Assembly (NCBI GenBank): GCA_020002185.1
Contig: CM034536.1
Coordinates: forward strand, 11,353,406-11,417,405
Reading direction: 5' to 3'
From: Paraescarpia echinospica
Taxonomy: Eukaryota; Annelida; Polychaeta; Sabellida; Siboglinidae
Length of the DNA: 64,000 nucleotides
Positions 54,604 through 64,000 of this stretch are shown here, one piece after another (positions within the stretch are counted from its first letter, which is position 1; every line of letters starts with the position of its first letter). The notes beneath the pieces are model-generated. The model made no database searches. It was not told the DNA's origin and saw only the letters and a list, made by a program, of their open reading frames with translations. The position numbers were made by a program, and so were the translations under genes.

Positions 54604-57600
54604 GTAAGTGTTCATTCACTGCGGCTAGCACTTCATCTAACCGGTTTGGTCTAAGAGGTCGTTAAACTATTGCGTAACTTTCCAGGGATAACGGCTTTAC
54701 CGGATCCATAACGTATTATAGAGTGGTGTTGTCTTTATACAAGACGACATCTTGCTTTGAAACTCATTTGTTTCGCACGATAAGTCCACCCCATTGTTGT
54801 CCTGTGGTTGACAATATTCTAACATATATATCTTATTTAATTAATACCATTGTGGACAACAAAGTCTTGAGTTTTTTATTGATAACTTTATCCCATATTA
54901 TTGGTATTATTAGTAGTATAGTAGTAGTAGTAGTAGTAGTAATAACAGTAGTAGTAGTAGTAATAATAATAGTAGTAGTAGTAGTAGTAGCAGCAGCAGC
55001 AGTAGTAGTAGTAGTAGTAACAGTGGTGGTCGTAGTGGTGGTGAAGGCAGTAGTGGTAGTAATAGTAATAGTAGTAGCAGCAGTAGCAGTAGTAGTAATA
55101 GTAGTAGTAGTAGTAATAGTAGTAGCAGCAGTAGCAGTAGTAGTAGTAGTAGTAGTAACTAAGGTTCCATTCAAGCTCATGGCCAACAAGTGCGACGCAG
55201 AATAAATGTCAGTAATAGAAAGTGGATCTAGCATTTTGCATTTGGATAATTTAAATGTCAACGTTATATTTGAACTTATTGCATATTTATTATGAAGAGG
55301 AAGCGCGCCACTGTAGATAACAACATAAACTTTTATGTGTTGTTTTGGCGGCGTTTGAGATGTTGCTAGATATTATTTTCTGTGTAAGCGTCGTATCAAA
55401 CGTAATACTGTTCGACAGTTCCTATTTTATTTCGTGGTAGTCTTACTTGGTATTTCCTGTATCATTATGTGGTCGTGTCGTGCCTGCTAGATCACTGCTC
55501 AGAAGACACCCAAGTGCTACCAAATGGATTGGCCTTTGTCACATCAGTAAGTAGTGGTGACCGTTTATATTACTTGTCATTATATATATATATATATAGT
55601 GTGTGTGTGCGGACGCATTTATGTATGCGTTTGTGTGCGTGAGTATTTTTGTGTGTGTGCTTATATTAACCATTACTTTATGGGTTTATGGGTATTGTAA
55701 AGTAACATAATTTATACGATTACCACAATAGTGGTGGTGATGATGGTGACGATAATGGTGATGTGTGTTGACGACTATGATTGTTGTCACGATGGTGGTG
55801 ATGATAGTGACAATAGTGGTGCATCTACTATTTTGCCTGTGGTCACGATAGTGGTGATGACGGTGACGCCAATGATCACGATATTAACGATAATAAAGAT
55901 GATAATGTCCACAACTATAGAATATATTAAATTTGGTTGTTATATACCTGCAATATGCATCAGGCGAAGCGATAAGACCTTTATATGTTGACCATGATAT
56001 TGACCATTCAACGCGTTTGTGACCCATATCGGCTAACGCGACATCAATATGTCTTATATGGGTATTTAAGCGGTTTCACCGTGAGACGCGCACGGACACA
56101 CTCATATTCATATGCATGCACGCAAACAAAGCATACACGCACACCTGCGCACATTCACATATGCAAATACTCCTACACGCCGACAAGCAGATACGCAAAC
56201 AAGCAGACACGCAAACTCGCAGAAACGCAAACACGTACACGCGCACACACACGCACATACGACAGGCCCACAAACGCAAGCACGCACAGGCGCCCACGCG
56301 CACATATGCACACGCAATGGTTTTGTACAGTTTTTAAACAAATATATCTGCGAATTTAAAATTGGCAAATACTCTTCAAATATTTTGTTGCATGCAATCA
56401 TCCGTTATACCTCGGGTTGTGGCTATCATATATTTCCACAGTTGACAATACTCGTTTGACATATGACGTTAGCATCCCGCAAGTCTAATTTCAAAAGCGA
56501 TTTATTTGCCATAAGTCGTAACCCAGGCTATTAGCCATAATTGGATACAGCAAAATAATGCAGTGGTTTTGCAACTTAAAAAAGCATAACAGTGTAACTA
56601 TAAATATAACAATCGACTAATAATATATATATATATATCCTCTAGTCAAACAGGAGTATATTGCCTCGAATGTAATGTGGTCATCTATACGATTATGTAT
56701 ATATATATATATATATATATATAATCGTACTTGTTGTTGGTAGGGTGTAGATGCCCACATTACATTCGAGGCAATATACTCCTGTTTGACTTGAGGATGT
56801 AGGATACATACATTAGTAAACAGATTTGTTTTATAAGAAACTGAGATGAAAATAATAGTATTGTATATGTTGCTGGACAGGGCTTGGATCCAAAAACACG
56901 GGGCAATATATTCCTGTTTGACTTCAACAAACCCAGACGCGGGGCCCACGCACTCGACATTGTAGGAGACCTCGACAGAGTCACATTCTCTCCTCACGGT
57001 CTCAGCCTTTGGAAAGACACCAATCGCAGTTTGGTCTCTTACAGGACATGATGGTTTTAATAATAATTTCTCATCGAAATCCGCCATTCAATCTGCGTTG
57101 TTTCAAAAGAACATAGTCTGTTCCTAGTTGTTCATCTCTTAATTAAAGCAATGTTCTTGAGACTATACTAACTATGTTGAAGGTATCCTGTCCGCCACAT
57201 TGTGTTTAGTAAGCCCGTAACAACGATCGCAATTTGGAAGCACGACCACGGGTGCATGTTCAAATAGTAAACAAAACATCTTGTTTCAAAATAACCTTCA
57301 TTGTTAATACAGCCGATTCGGGCTGAGTTAACTGCTATACCCCTTTATGTTCAATGATGCTCACTTACCCACGGTCAACCCAGTAGACTTCCAGATAGAA
57401 ATTACTAAGCCCGCTAATTCCGGGTAGAAGATCGGATTACGTCCCTTTAAAGACTAAGCGAAATGAACATGTTTATTCCCAATCTGAATTAAATATACTC
57501 TAAAATAGTGTCCTGATATTCAACTATTTGTTAACACCCTTTGTCACAGTGTTCAAGGCTCTTTTGGTCGCGCTTTTCTGTACATTTTCTGCACAGTTTA

Positions 57601-60600
57601 TTGCGACATCTAGCGTTCGAGGTGATGTCTTCGCTGGTAGCACCGCTAGAATTTAGCACGGCGCGCTTCAATGCGGGTTGGTGTTTCAGGTCTTATAAAC
57701 TTGTAGATAAGATTAGTATCTTTACTGTGATATCAATATATATTAAATTCCGCGATTGCAATTTCATGTACACTCTGAAAAAACAAGCCGCACCACAGCT
57801 CGCCGTGCTAGAAGATAGGGTGCGCTCAGCGGCATTGACCGTGGTGACGTCAGCAATATCCGATGGGCTGGTTGCTTTGTGACATGCAAATTAGCATGTT
57901 TGAGCCGACATAATGACATGAGTTCGCAACGTTTACGAATACGTTTCAAAGAAATTAAACATGTCATTTCACTCTGTTTTCACTCATTTTTCTCAGTATT
58001 ATAAACTATATAGGAACAGTTGTTTATGTGCACGTCTTAACTAGGTGGCTCACAAATAATGGATTAGCACATTATGTCACTCAGCATGTGGGCGGATCAA
58101 AACGTACATTATGTATTAATAGTTGTGATGTATGACATTTTTTCAGACGTAGTATTCATATTTGTTGTCAGTCATAATGGAAACAACAAAGAAACTGTGG
58201 AGAAGTTTCGTTTCGACGCGAAGAGAAGAAAGTTGCACCACGTGAGAACGTATCAGGATGACCGGACATTTATTCAGTAAGTGTTTCTAAGTATATATAT
58301 AATATGAATTGACGCCGCATGAGCTATTCGATATAACGTCATTTGTCAACAGATTGGATACGCTCATATACATGTCATAGAATGGTTAAAATTGTTTTCA
58401 GGTTACTGTTGTATTTCATGCTCCCAAATACCCCTGGTCATTTCTTGTCTTGTATAGGGTTACAAATATTTATTTCACTTTGATCACTACCTGATACAAT
58501 GAAAATAATCTGATGTATGTCATGCTCTCAAATAGTCCTGTTCTTTTTTGGAATAGGGTTAGGGAAAAAATACAATATTTACAGCGACAACTAACATTCT
58601 CAGGACAAAAAGGCAACAATCATTAGCATACTCAACACAAGAAGGTTGCGATCAGCTGTAGCACAACCCCAGTTACAATACCATGCTACGAAGTTCAAGT
58701 TATTATGTTAGGGGTACAATTATAATATGTATTTCAATCTGTACTCTATCTAATATAATACAAATGGTGTATATAATAGATACGTGAACATTTCGTGAAC
58801 AAACAATGGTTTATACAATTGAAATTAACATATACAGTTGAGCCTCACTAATACGTTCACCTTTGTGACTTGACGAACGTGATCTGAATAGCGAGGTGAC
58901 CGTATTAGTGGGACTAATATCTTATATTTTACCATATGAGATTCAATGACCTCGTGATGACGGGTGAAGACAGTTTCTACTTCACCAACTTCTTCAAATT
59001 CGATTTCAAAAAGGAGTTGACTCGTCGTCTTCGGCTTGGCAATGTCGGGTTCTACGACGGCACCAGGGGGCGTATTATGCTAAAGGGAGGTTTTATTCCG
59101 AACGGCATAAACATATCTCCAAATGGCAGGTAGGTGTAGTTTATTATATTGTGCATGCGATCTCTTGATACAGGTGTAACACTAGAGAAACCCTGGATTC
59201 GGTGCCATTTGCGAAAAAATATGTCCCGTGAACACACCCAACGTAGGTATGTTTAAATGCCATTCTGAATGACAAAGATCACATGCTGCCGACACTTCCA
59301 GAGACATGTCACATATGCCAATGTTCTCAGTTAAGCCAAATGTTACGACGTATTGTGGGATGTATATTAAAAAATAATATATTGTTTTCAATGTGTTGTT
59401 TAGTAAACCCATGATAATTGAAACAATACAGAACAACGAAGAATATTGTCAGAGGATAAATGTTTGAATTAACGTTCAAATGGTTACAACAAAATCTAAA
59501 GGAAGCATAGAACGTAAAAAGTGTATTTTTGACTGGCGTTACATTACAATCAATGTAGCACGTTTCCAATGTTAGTCGACCTTTGGTATTAACATTCCGA
59601 TTGAGTGGCGTCATTTACCCATTCCTACACCACATTAACCCCGCCAGGTTTTCGCCGGATTATAACTACGATGCCAGTAGCTGTACTTCGACTGTTACAC
59701 GTGCATCATTCGATGTGTTTCGTGTATGATGAACACATAGCACAATGTCAGACATATTTCAAAAGACCTAAAACACATTCATATAAGTCGGGCCGTAATG
59801 CTCCAAAATAATCCGTTTAAAACGTCACGACCACGGCGGTTAAAGAGGATGTGGTAAAAATGAACATGTTGAAGTATCCCTGGACATTTTGAGGTTTCTC
59901 GCACAGATCTACATTGGTTTAGGTCGTAATATTTTTTCAGACGGCCACCAAATCAGTAATATGTCTGGCTCATTATATTTTACACAGTGTCTTCCATACG
60001 GAGTTGCACGGGATCCGTCCTTGGTCCTGTACTGCTTAGCTTATATTAGCGACACAGCACTGAAACTGCTTTAATGAGAGTGCAGCACGATATCACCAGT
60101 TACATGGCAGACTCCAGGGGTGTCCTTCTGGATCTCCTGGATTTTTCTTCTGCTTTCGATACGATCGATGCTGCTATCCTACTAAAGACTATGCATAGCC
60201 ACCTGGGAATATCTGGCGCGGCACTTGCACGGTTCGGTTCGTACATGTGGGATCGTACACAGCGTCTGCGGATTGGGGTGGATGCATCAGAAGAACGCCC
60301 TGTGAGATACGGTGTTCCACAGGGCTCGGTGTTGGGTCCGTTGTTGTTCACTGTGTACACAGCACCAATGCAGGACATACTAACGAAGCACTCTGTAGAA
60401 TATCATAAATTTGCTGATGATCTTCAGATATACACATCCTACTGTCCTCACATATCTGGTGACTTGGAGTGCGCTGTTCAGAAACTTAGTGACTGCATCA
60501 GTGAAGTCAAATGTTGGATGGTTATGCATAAACTCAAGCTAAACGACACTAAGACTGAATTTATGGTGGCCCTCAGTCCCTATCATCTAAAGAAATTTGG

Positions 60601-62123
60601 ACTTCCAGAGTACCTCGTTGTTGGTGGAGTCAACATAAAACCTGTTGTCTCTGTCAGGAATTTGGGAGCTCACTTTGACACTCACATGAGCATGAAACAG
60701 CATGTTGATGCTGTTTGCAAGAAGTGTAACTACCATCTGAGACGTATTAGCTCCATCAGGGCCTATATCACGAAGCCTGTCCGCCATTCATTGGTCATTG
60801 CGTTGGTTGTTTCAAGCTTAGATTACTGCAACGCTCTGCTGCTGGACCTAACCGAACTTCACTTAGCACGTCTCCAGAAGATACACAATAGGGCAGCCCG
60901 CCTAGTTGTCCTCACACCTATATCTTCACACATCACGCCAGTACTGGCGCTTCTGCACTGGTTGCCAGTCAGACAACGCATTGTGTTTAAAGTACTTGTG
61001 TATATTTACAAGGTGCTCCATGGTTTGGCACCGAAGTACCTTGCACATCTACTACATCCACGAACTCGCAACCCTCGTCTTCGGCAGCTTTATGACCATC
61101 TTCAGCTTGCAGTTCCACGAGCATCAAAATCCATCGGCAAGCGAGCGTTTGGCATAACTGGTCCGGCCAAATGGAACGAACTGCCACTGACTCTACGAGA
61201 TGCTCCGTCTGTGTTTTTATTTAAATGTCACCTGAAGATATATTTATTTAAACAAACGTATGGTGGACAATAGCAAGATTTATTTTACAGGACGTTTTAG
61301 TGACTCTTGTTAATTTATTAATATATTTTTTATTTTGTAAATTAATTAATGTATAACTAATTTATATATTATTTTAATTGTTTTTATAATGTTTCTATAT
61401 TGTGAACGCATTGATTAACTATTAGTTAGAGATCGCGCGGTAAAAGAACCTTTATTATTATTATTATACTTTACGTTTCTTAGTTGGAACGTTAATGAAC
61501 AACATCATTCATCACACGTAGGCTGACGACACATAGGTTTACATATCACTTTCACCAACACACACCTCATTGACGTCGTATTGGGAATGGAAACAACATG
61601 GAAATGGAAACAAATGTGAGGCTAAATCCAACTTTATAAAATGACGTAATTATTAATCACAAAAACAACAACAACGAAACAGGGTTCTGAACTACATCTC
61701 GGGTAAATTGCTTGGTATTGATTTATCACCATCATTTACCATTTATGATATGGGCGTTGTCTTTGACAGTGACTTCAGCTACCACGTGTTTGTTTGAAAT
61801 TGCATTCTATCCTACACGTAGACGGTTCCTTGCTCCATTGAAGGCTCTTGTGGATCCTTGTTCACGGTTTTGCTTAATGATCCTTGTATGTTACGCGTAA
61901 TACCTCAGGTCTCTGAGGTTGTAGACGCTATATATTAGGTTATAATTGCTCCGTTTTCATACGAACTATTTAGCAGATGCGTAATTTGATTGAGAGGTGC
62001 AATACAAGGTTTTATGCCATAATGTGATTCGTGCCATATTGTAGATACCTGTACTTGACAGAGTTTGGTGGCGAAAGGTTGAGTATCTACGCCCGGAATT
62101 GGAACAAGTTGCAATTGCTGCAG
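54538..62123 (+). CDS. Paraoxonase/arylesterase-like gene (five exons recognised, 3' end outside window)
   Basis: Exons at 54538-54603, 55491-55546, 58147-58276, 58941-59129 and 62045-62123. All have GT-AG junctions, and the phases match (1, 1/0, 1/2, 2/2, 2/0) except for one exon not found between 55546 and 58147. Conserved paraoxonase text: CSEDTQVLPNGLAF (the Glu and Asp calcium ligands), FVVSH (the structural His), FYFTN (calcium ligand Asn; the next residue, Asp in vertebrate PON, is Phe here) and PNGINISPNG (calcium ligand Asn). The family forms secreted or membrane-anchored six-bladed propellers that hydrolyse lactones and esters with Ca2+. The exon with the catalytic-site HG motif and all exons after 62123 were not found. 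An L2-like LINE sits in the intron 59130-62044. Confidence 0.82.
54908..55158 (+). repeat. (GTA)n microsatellite, about 250 bp
   Basis: GTA/GCA/ATA triplets with few interruptions, in the paraoxonase-like gene intron. Frames of Val/Ala or Thr runs across it are artefacts. Confidence 0.95.
55491..55546 (+). CDS. Paraoxonase-like gene, exon with SEDTQVLPNGLAF
   Basis: 56 nt between CCTGCTAG and GTAAGT, phases 1 and 0. It reads HCSEDTQVLPNGLAFVTS, the family's first calcium-ligand segment. Confidence 0.85.
55577..56320 (+). repeat. Microsatellite cluster in intron
   Basis: (AT)n then (GT)n at 55582-55660, GGTGAT-type repeats at about 55730-55890 and a CACGCAAACA/CACGCACA-rich stretch at about 56090-56312. 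Confidence 0.85.
56640..56795. repeat. Inverted repeat around a (TA)n core
   Basis: A 36-38 bp arm (CAAACAGGAGTATATTGCCT, CGAATGTAATGTGG) at about 56647-56682 is mirrored at about 56756-56791, with a palindromic CGATTATGTATATA... (TA)n between. A third, diverged partial copy lies at 56904-56930. Confidence 0.8.
56932..57087 (-). CDS. Possible first exon of an unidentified minus-strand gene
   Basis: ATG at 57087 opens MADFDEKLLLKPSCPVRDQT and stays open through balanced-composition sequence to the repeated VKQEYI segment. No recognised domain. It could be an antisense chance frame inside the paraoxonase-like gene intron. Confidence 0.25.
57088..58146. other. Intron sequence, no feature
   Basis: I searched for the missing paraoxonase exon here and did not find it. 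Only short frames occur. Confidence 0.5.
58147..58276 (+). CDS. Paraoxonase-like gene, exon with VVFIFVVSH
   Basis: Acceptor TTTTTTCAG, donor GTAAGT. Phase 1 in, phase 2 out. It reads VVFIFVVSHNGNNKETVEKF then a KRRKLHHVRT segment, a blade of the propeller. Confidence 0.85.
58941..59129 (+). CDS. Paraoxonase-like gene, exon with FNDLVMTGEDSFYFTN
   Basis: Acceptor CCATATGAG (weak polypyrimidine tract), donor GTAGGT. Phase 2 in and out. It reads FNDLVMTGEDSFYFTN ... GNVGFYDG ... GFIPNGINISPNG, carrying two calcium-ligand Asn positions. Confidence 0.88.
59990..61470 (+). mobile_element. 5'-truncated L2-like LINE in the paraoxonase-like gene intron
   Basis: A long frame (60074-61273) with LDFSSAFDTID (motif A), YGVPQGSVLGPLLF (motif B), KFADDLQIY (motif C) and a C-terminal LHWLPVRQRIVFKVLVYIYK, typical of L2/CR1-group LINEs. 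The preceding STETALL-like segment is in another frame just upstream of 60074, so there is one frameshift. It ends in (TTA)n at about 61450-61469. Sense orientation relative to the host gene. Confidence 0.82.
61540..61910 (+). mobile_element. Short degraded LINE fragment
   Basis: Shares TATATCACTTTCACCAAC-like text, AACAACAACGAAAC(A/G)(G)GGTT and the following frame with 19325-19560, so it is a small piece of the same LINE family. Confidence 0.6.
62045..62123 (+). CDS. Paraoxonase-like gene, exon with YLYLTEFGGERLSIY
   Basis: Acceptor ATATTGTAG, donor GTAAGG. Phase 2 in, phase 0 out. It continues the previous exon as (R)YLYLTEFGGERLSIYARNWN, the family's next blade. Confidence 0.82.
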
Positions 62124-64000
62124 GTAAGGTAGTGTGCTTAGTATTACAGAAACACAGGTTACGCTTTCTTAAGGTGACCAATGTTTGCTTCGGAGACAAA
62201 TTTAAAAATATATATTTCAGATAATGTCTAGTGTCTAGACAGTTCTAGTGTCTTTATTCCACTATGTACGTTTGCGAATATTAGCGAATATACATCAGAC
62301 GAGGAGGATTTGTAACTAAGACAATGTGTGGTTATCTCGTTCGCTCTACTGTATAGTGTGAAATATGAATACAGGCAATAAAGAGGCATTTTATCATTTC
62401 ACAAAATTACAGTTACAACAAACGACGCCAAAACCAAACAGATAGGAAGCCACCCGTTTTATGTTGATAATCCAAATATTATTCATTTATGTGTAACCGA
62501 CCTTTAATATATAATTGGTTAGGTTGTGTTTAAACATAGTACCGCTCCAAACAATTGAAGACATTATTATGCAATTAATTTATATAATCCATTGTGAAAA
62601 GAAATATGTTATTATTGTTCTTTTGTCTAATGTCACATCTTCAAAAAGTGATAATGCGATACTACTGTACACATATTATGTGTGTCAATATTGATACACA
62701 TCTAACGAGAATCAGTTGTTGTGTAAGTATTCATAATTCTATGTAGCGTTATATCCTTCTTACGATATGGCTTCCAAGGAAGCATACATTATAATCTAAG
62801 CCTCATCTTCACCACTGGTCGGCCAGGGCCGGAGCATAGATAAGACCTTTCATGTGGATCGAGCGTACATTAGATATGGGATGGAAGGTCGGCCACGACA
62901 ACATCAGTGTTTTCGACGATCAGATTATTGTTTATTTTTTGATTTCTTCAGTTCTTTGTTTCCACGAGTGGGGTTTCACATGATGAATATTGACTTTGGT
63001 TCTTTTGTGTTATGATAACAGTGATCAATTAGTTGCTAGTTGTTGACGCCTAATGCGCACCTTTTTCGTCTGTTTCGTGAACAATCCATAACGTTCTTGT
63101 TTGTTTAGGCTATTGCTCATGTAGATATTTAAGCACTTCATTAACATTTTGCTAAACATTTCGTCGATATTTCAGTCATGTCTTTTATGAAGGTCCAGCA
63201 ATCAACTACATAATTATAGCAATATACTTTCGACGGTACTATTCAAAATCGACAATTTGAGTGATCTTCATATTTTTGTCTTCCATACATGATCTAATTT
63301 GTTAAATGCTAGCCGGAATAGGGCAATGGGCTGGTGAACTCTATTGCTTTCGCTGCGTATTCAGGAAGCTAGATATCCAAATTAACAGTGCATATGTACA
63401 GACTTGATGATAACACTTATTACGTCTATATCATCTGCAAGATCGGTAATTTTTTCTTATGGAAACCGCCCACTTGTGCGTTCTCTGTTGGTAATACGAA
63501 GATAACGAACACGAAATTATTCTGTTAATTGTCTCATAACATAATAATCGAATATTATAGTACTCACACACACACCACCACCACCACCTCCACCACCACT
63601 ACACACACACACACACACACACTCACACACACACACTAAATAAAATGAGGGGCCTGAAATTCTTTCTTTAGCTGTTGTTTCCGTCGCAGCGTCACGGGCT
63701 GACTGAAGTATCGTTGCGGTTGGTCAAGGTACTTTTCCGCCATTAAATGAACCTTCCTCTCTTAGGGTTCCGATTACATCTTTCAGGCTATGTTGAGGAC
63801 ACAGGTGAAAAAGAGGTTGAAGAAAAATGAGGCAATCACTCATACTTCTTGACGCCGTCGGATATTTTAAACGGCGCTGACACGGCACTATTCGAGAGAA
63901 CGAAACTAGTCATGTCGTTATGGAATAGGCTGATTATTTTCACGAATTTACTAAGGCTGTCAAGCTATGCCAGGATGGTCGAGAGGGGCTCCCGGTTGAT
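62124..64000. other. Right end, intronic or intergenic
   Basis: No further paraoxonase exon recognised. A (CCA)n/(CA)n microsatellite lies at about 63565-63637. Otherwise AT-rich sequence. Confidence 0.5.

Noticed and set aside
54723..55261. Val-rich and Thr-rich proteins
   Set aside because: They are translations of the (GTA)n microsatellite.
62878..62930. Next paraoxonase exon (HDNIS text)
   Set aside because: The match is only a few residues, with no acceptor in the needed phase and no continuing family motif.

Overview
This is a window of an AT-rich animal genome, not a prokaryote or free virus. It has spliced genes with GT-AG introns, CR1- and L2-like non-LTR retrotransposons, a tRNA-derived SINE, many microsatellites and a 1,000-N assembly gap. 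The paraoxonase-like host gene and the mix of repeats suggest a marine invertebrate, but I cannot name the phylum. Most of the window is repeat; ordinary host coding sequence is sparse.

The outstanding object is a complete, bounded mobile element at 3384-17241 (13,858 bp). It is flanked by a perfect 6-bp target-site duplication (ATTGTG at 3378-3383 and 17242-17247), starts with 5'-AG at both ends and has long terminal inverted repeats (left about 1.9 kb, right about 1.5 kb). The left TIR contains an exact-unit 859-bp tandem duplication. Each TIR ends inward in a matched promoter (CACGTG box plus TATATAAG). The left promoter drives a five-exon, phase-0-spliced gene (5297-11703) encoding zinc fingers, an OTU-like cysteine-protease module and a family B DNA polymerase with a Vsr-like endonuclease segment between polymerase motifs A and B. 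The right promoter drives, on the minus strand, an RPA-like OB-fold ssDNA-binding protein (15078-15644) and a small CxxC protein (14510-15060). A third minus-strand gene (12692-13741) encodes a C2H2 protein with a conserved C-terminal domain. The 6-bp duplication and polymerase recall Polinton/Maverick elements, but I see no integrase, packaging ATPase, adenain-type protease or capsid gene. A rearranged, decayed relative lies at about 26035-27545.

Around the element: 1-820 is a broken copy of a repeat-associated PIN/FEN-like nuclease gene with a Cys-rich tail. 19.3-20.3 kb is a degraded LINE 3' end. 21.4-21.8 kb is a SINE. 23.4-25.6 kb is a TIR DNA transposon without transposase. 29.4-30.1 kb is a fold-back element. 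30152-35486 and 36487-41833 are near-identical and abut the two edges of the N gap; this looks like two overlapping contig ends left unmerged, not a real duplication. A decayed LINE (minus strand) lies inside each copy.

The last third holds a LINE ORF1 fragment (42.2-42.95 kb), a LINE 3' fragment split by an insertion (43.8-45.2 kb), and a nearly full CR1-type LINE (about 48.1-52.4 kb). The CR1 ORF1 (PHD-like plus SGNH esterase) ends in a T TTA AAC TAG slippery site that leads exactly into the ORF2 (endonuclease-RT) frame. From about 54.5 kb onward lies a host paraoxonase-like gene on the plus strand. Five exons are recognisable with matching intron phases, and an L2-like LINE (60.0-61.5 kb) has inserted in one of its introns. 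The 3' end of that gene is outside the window.
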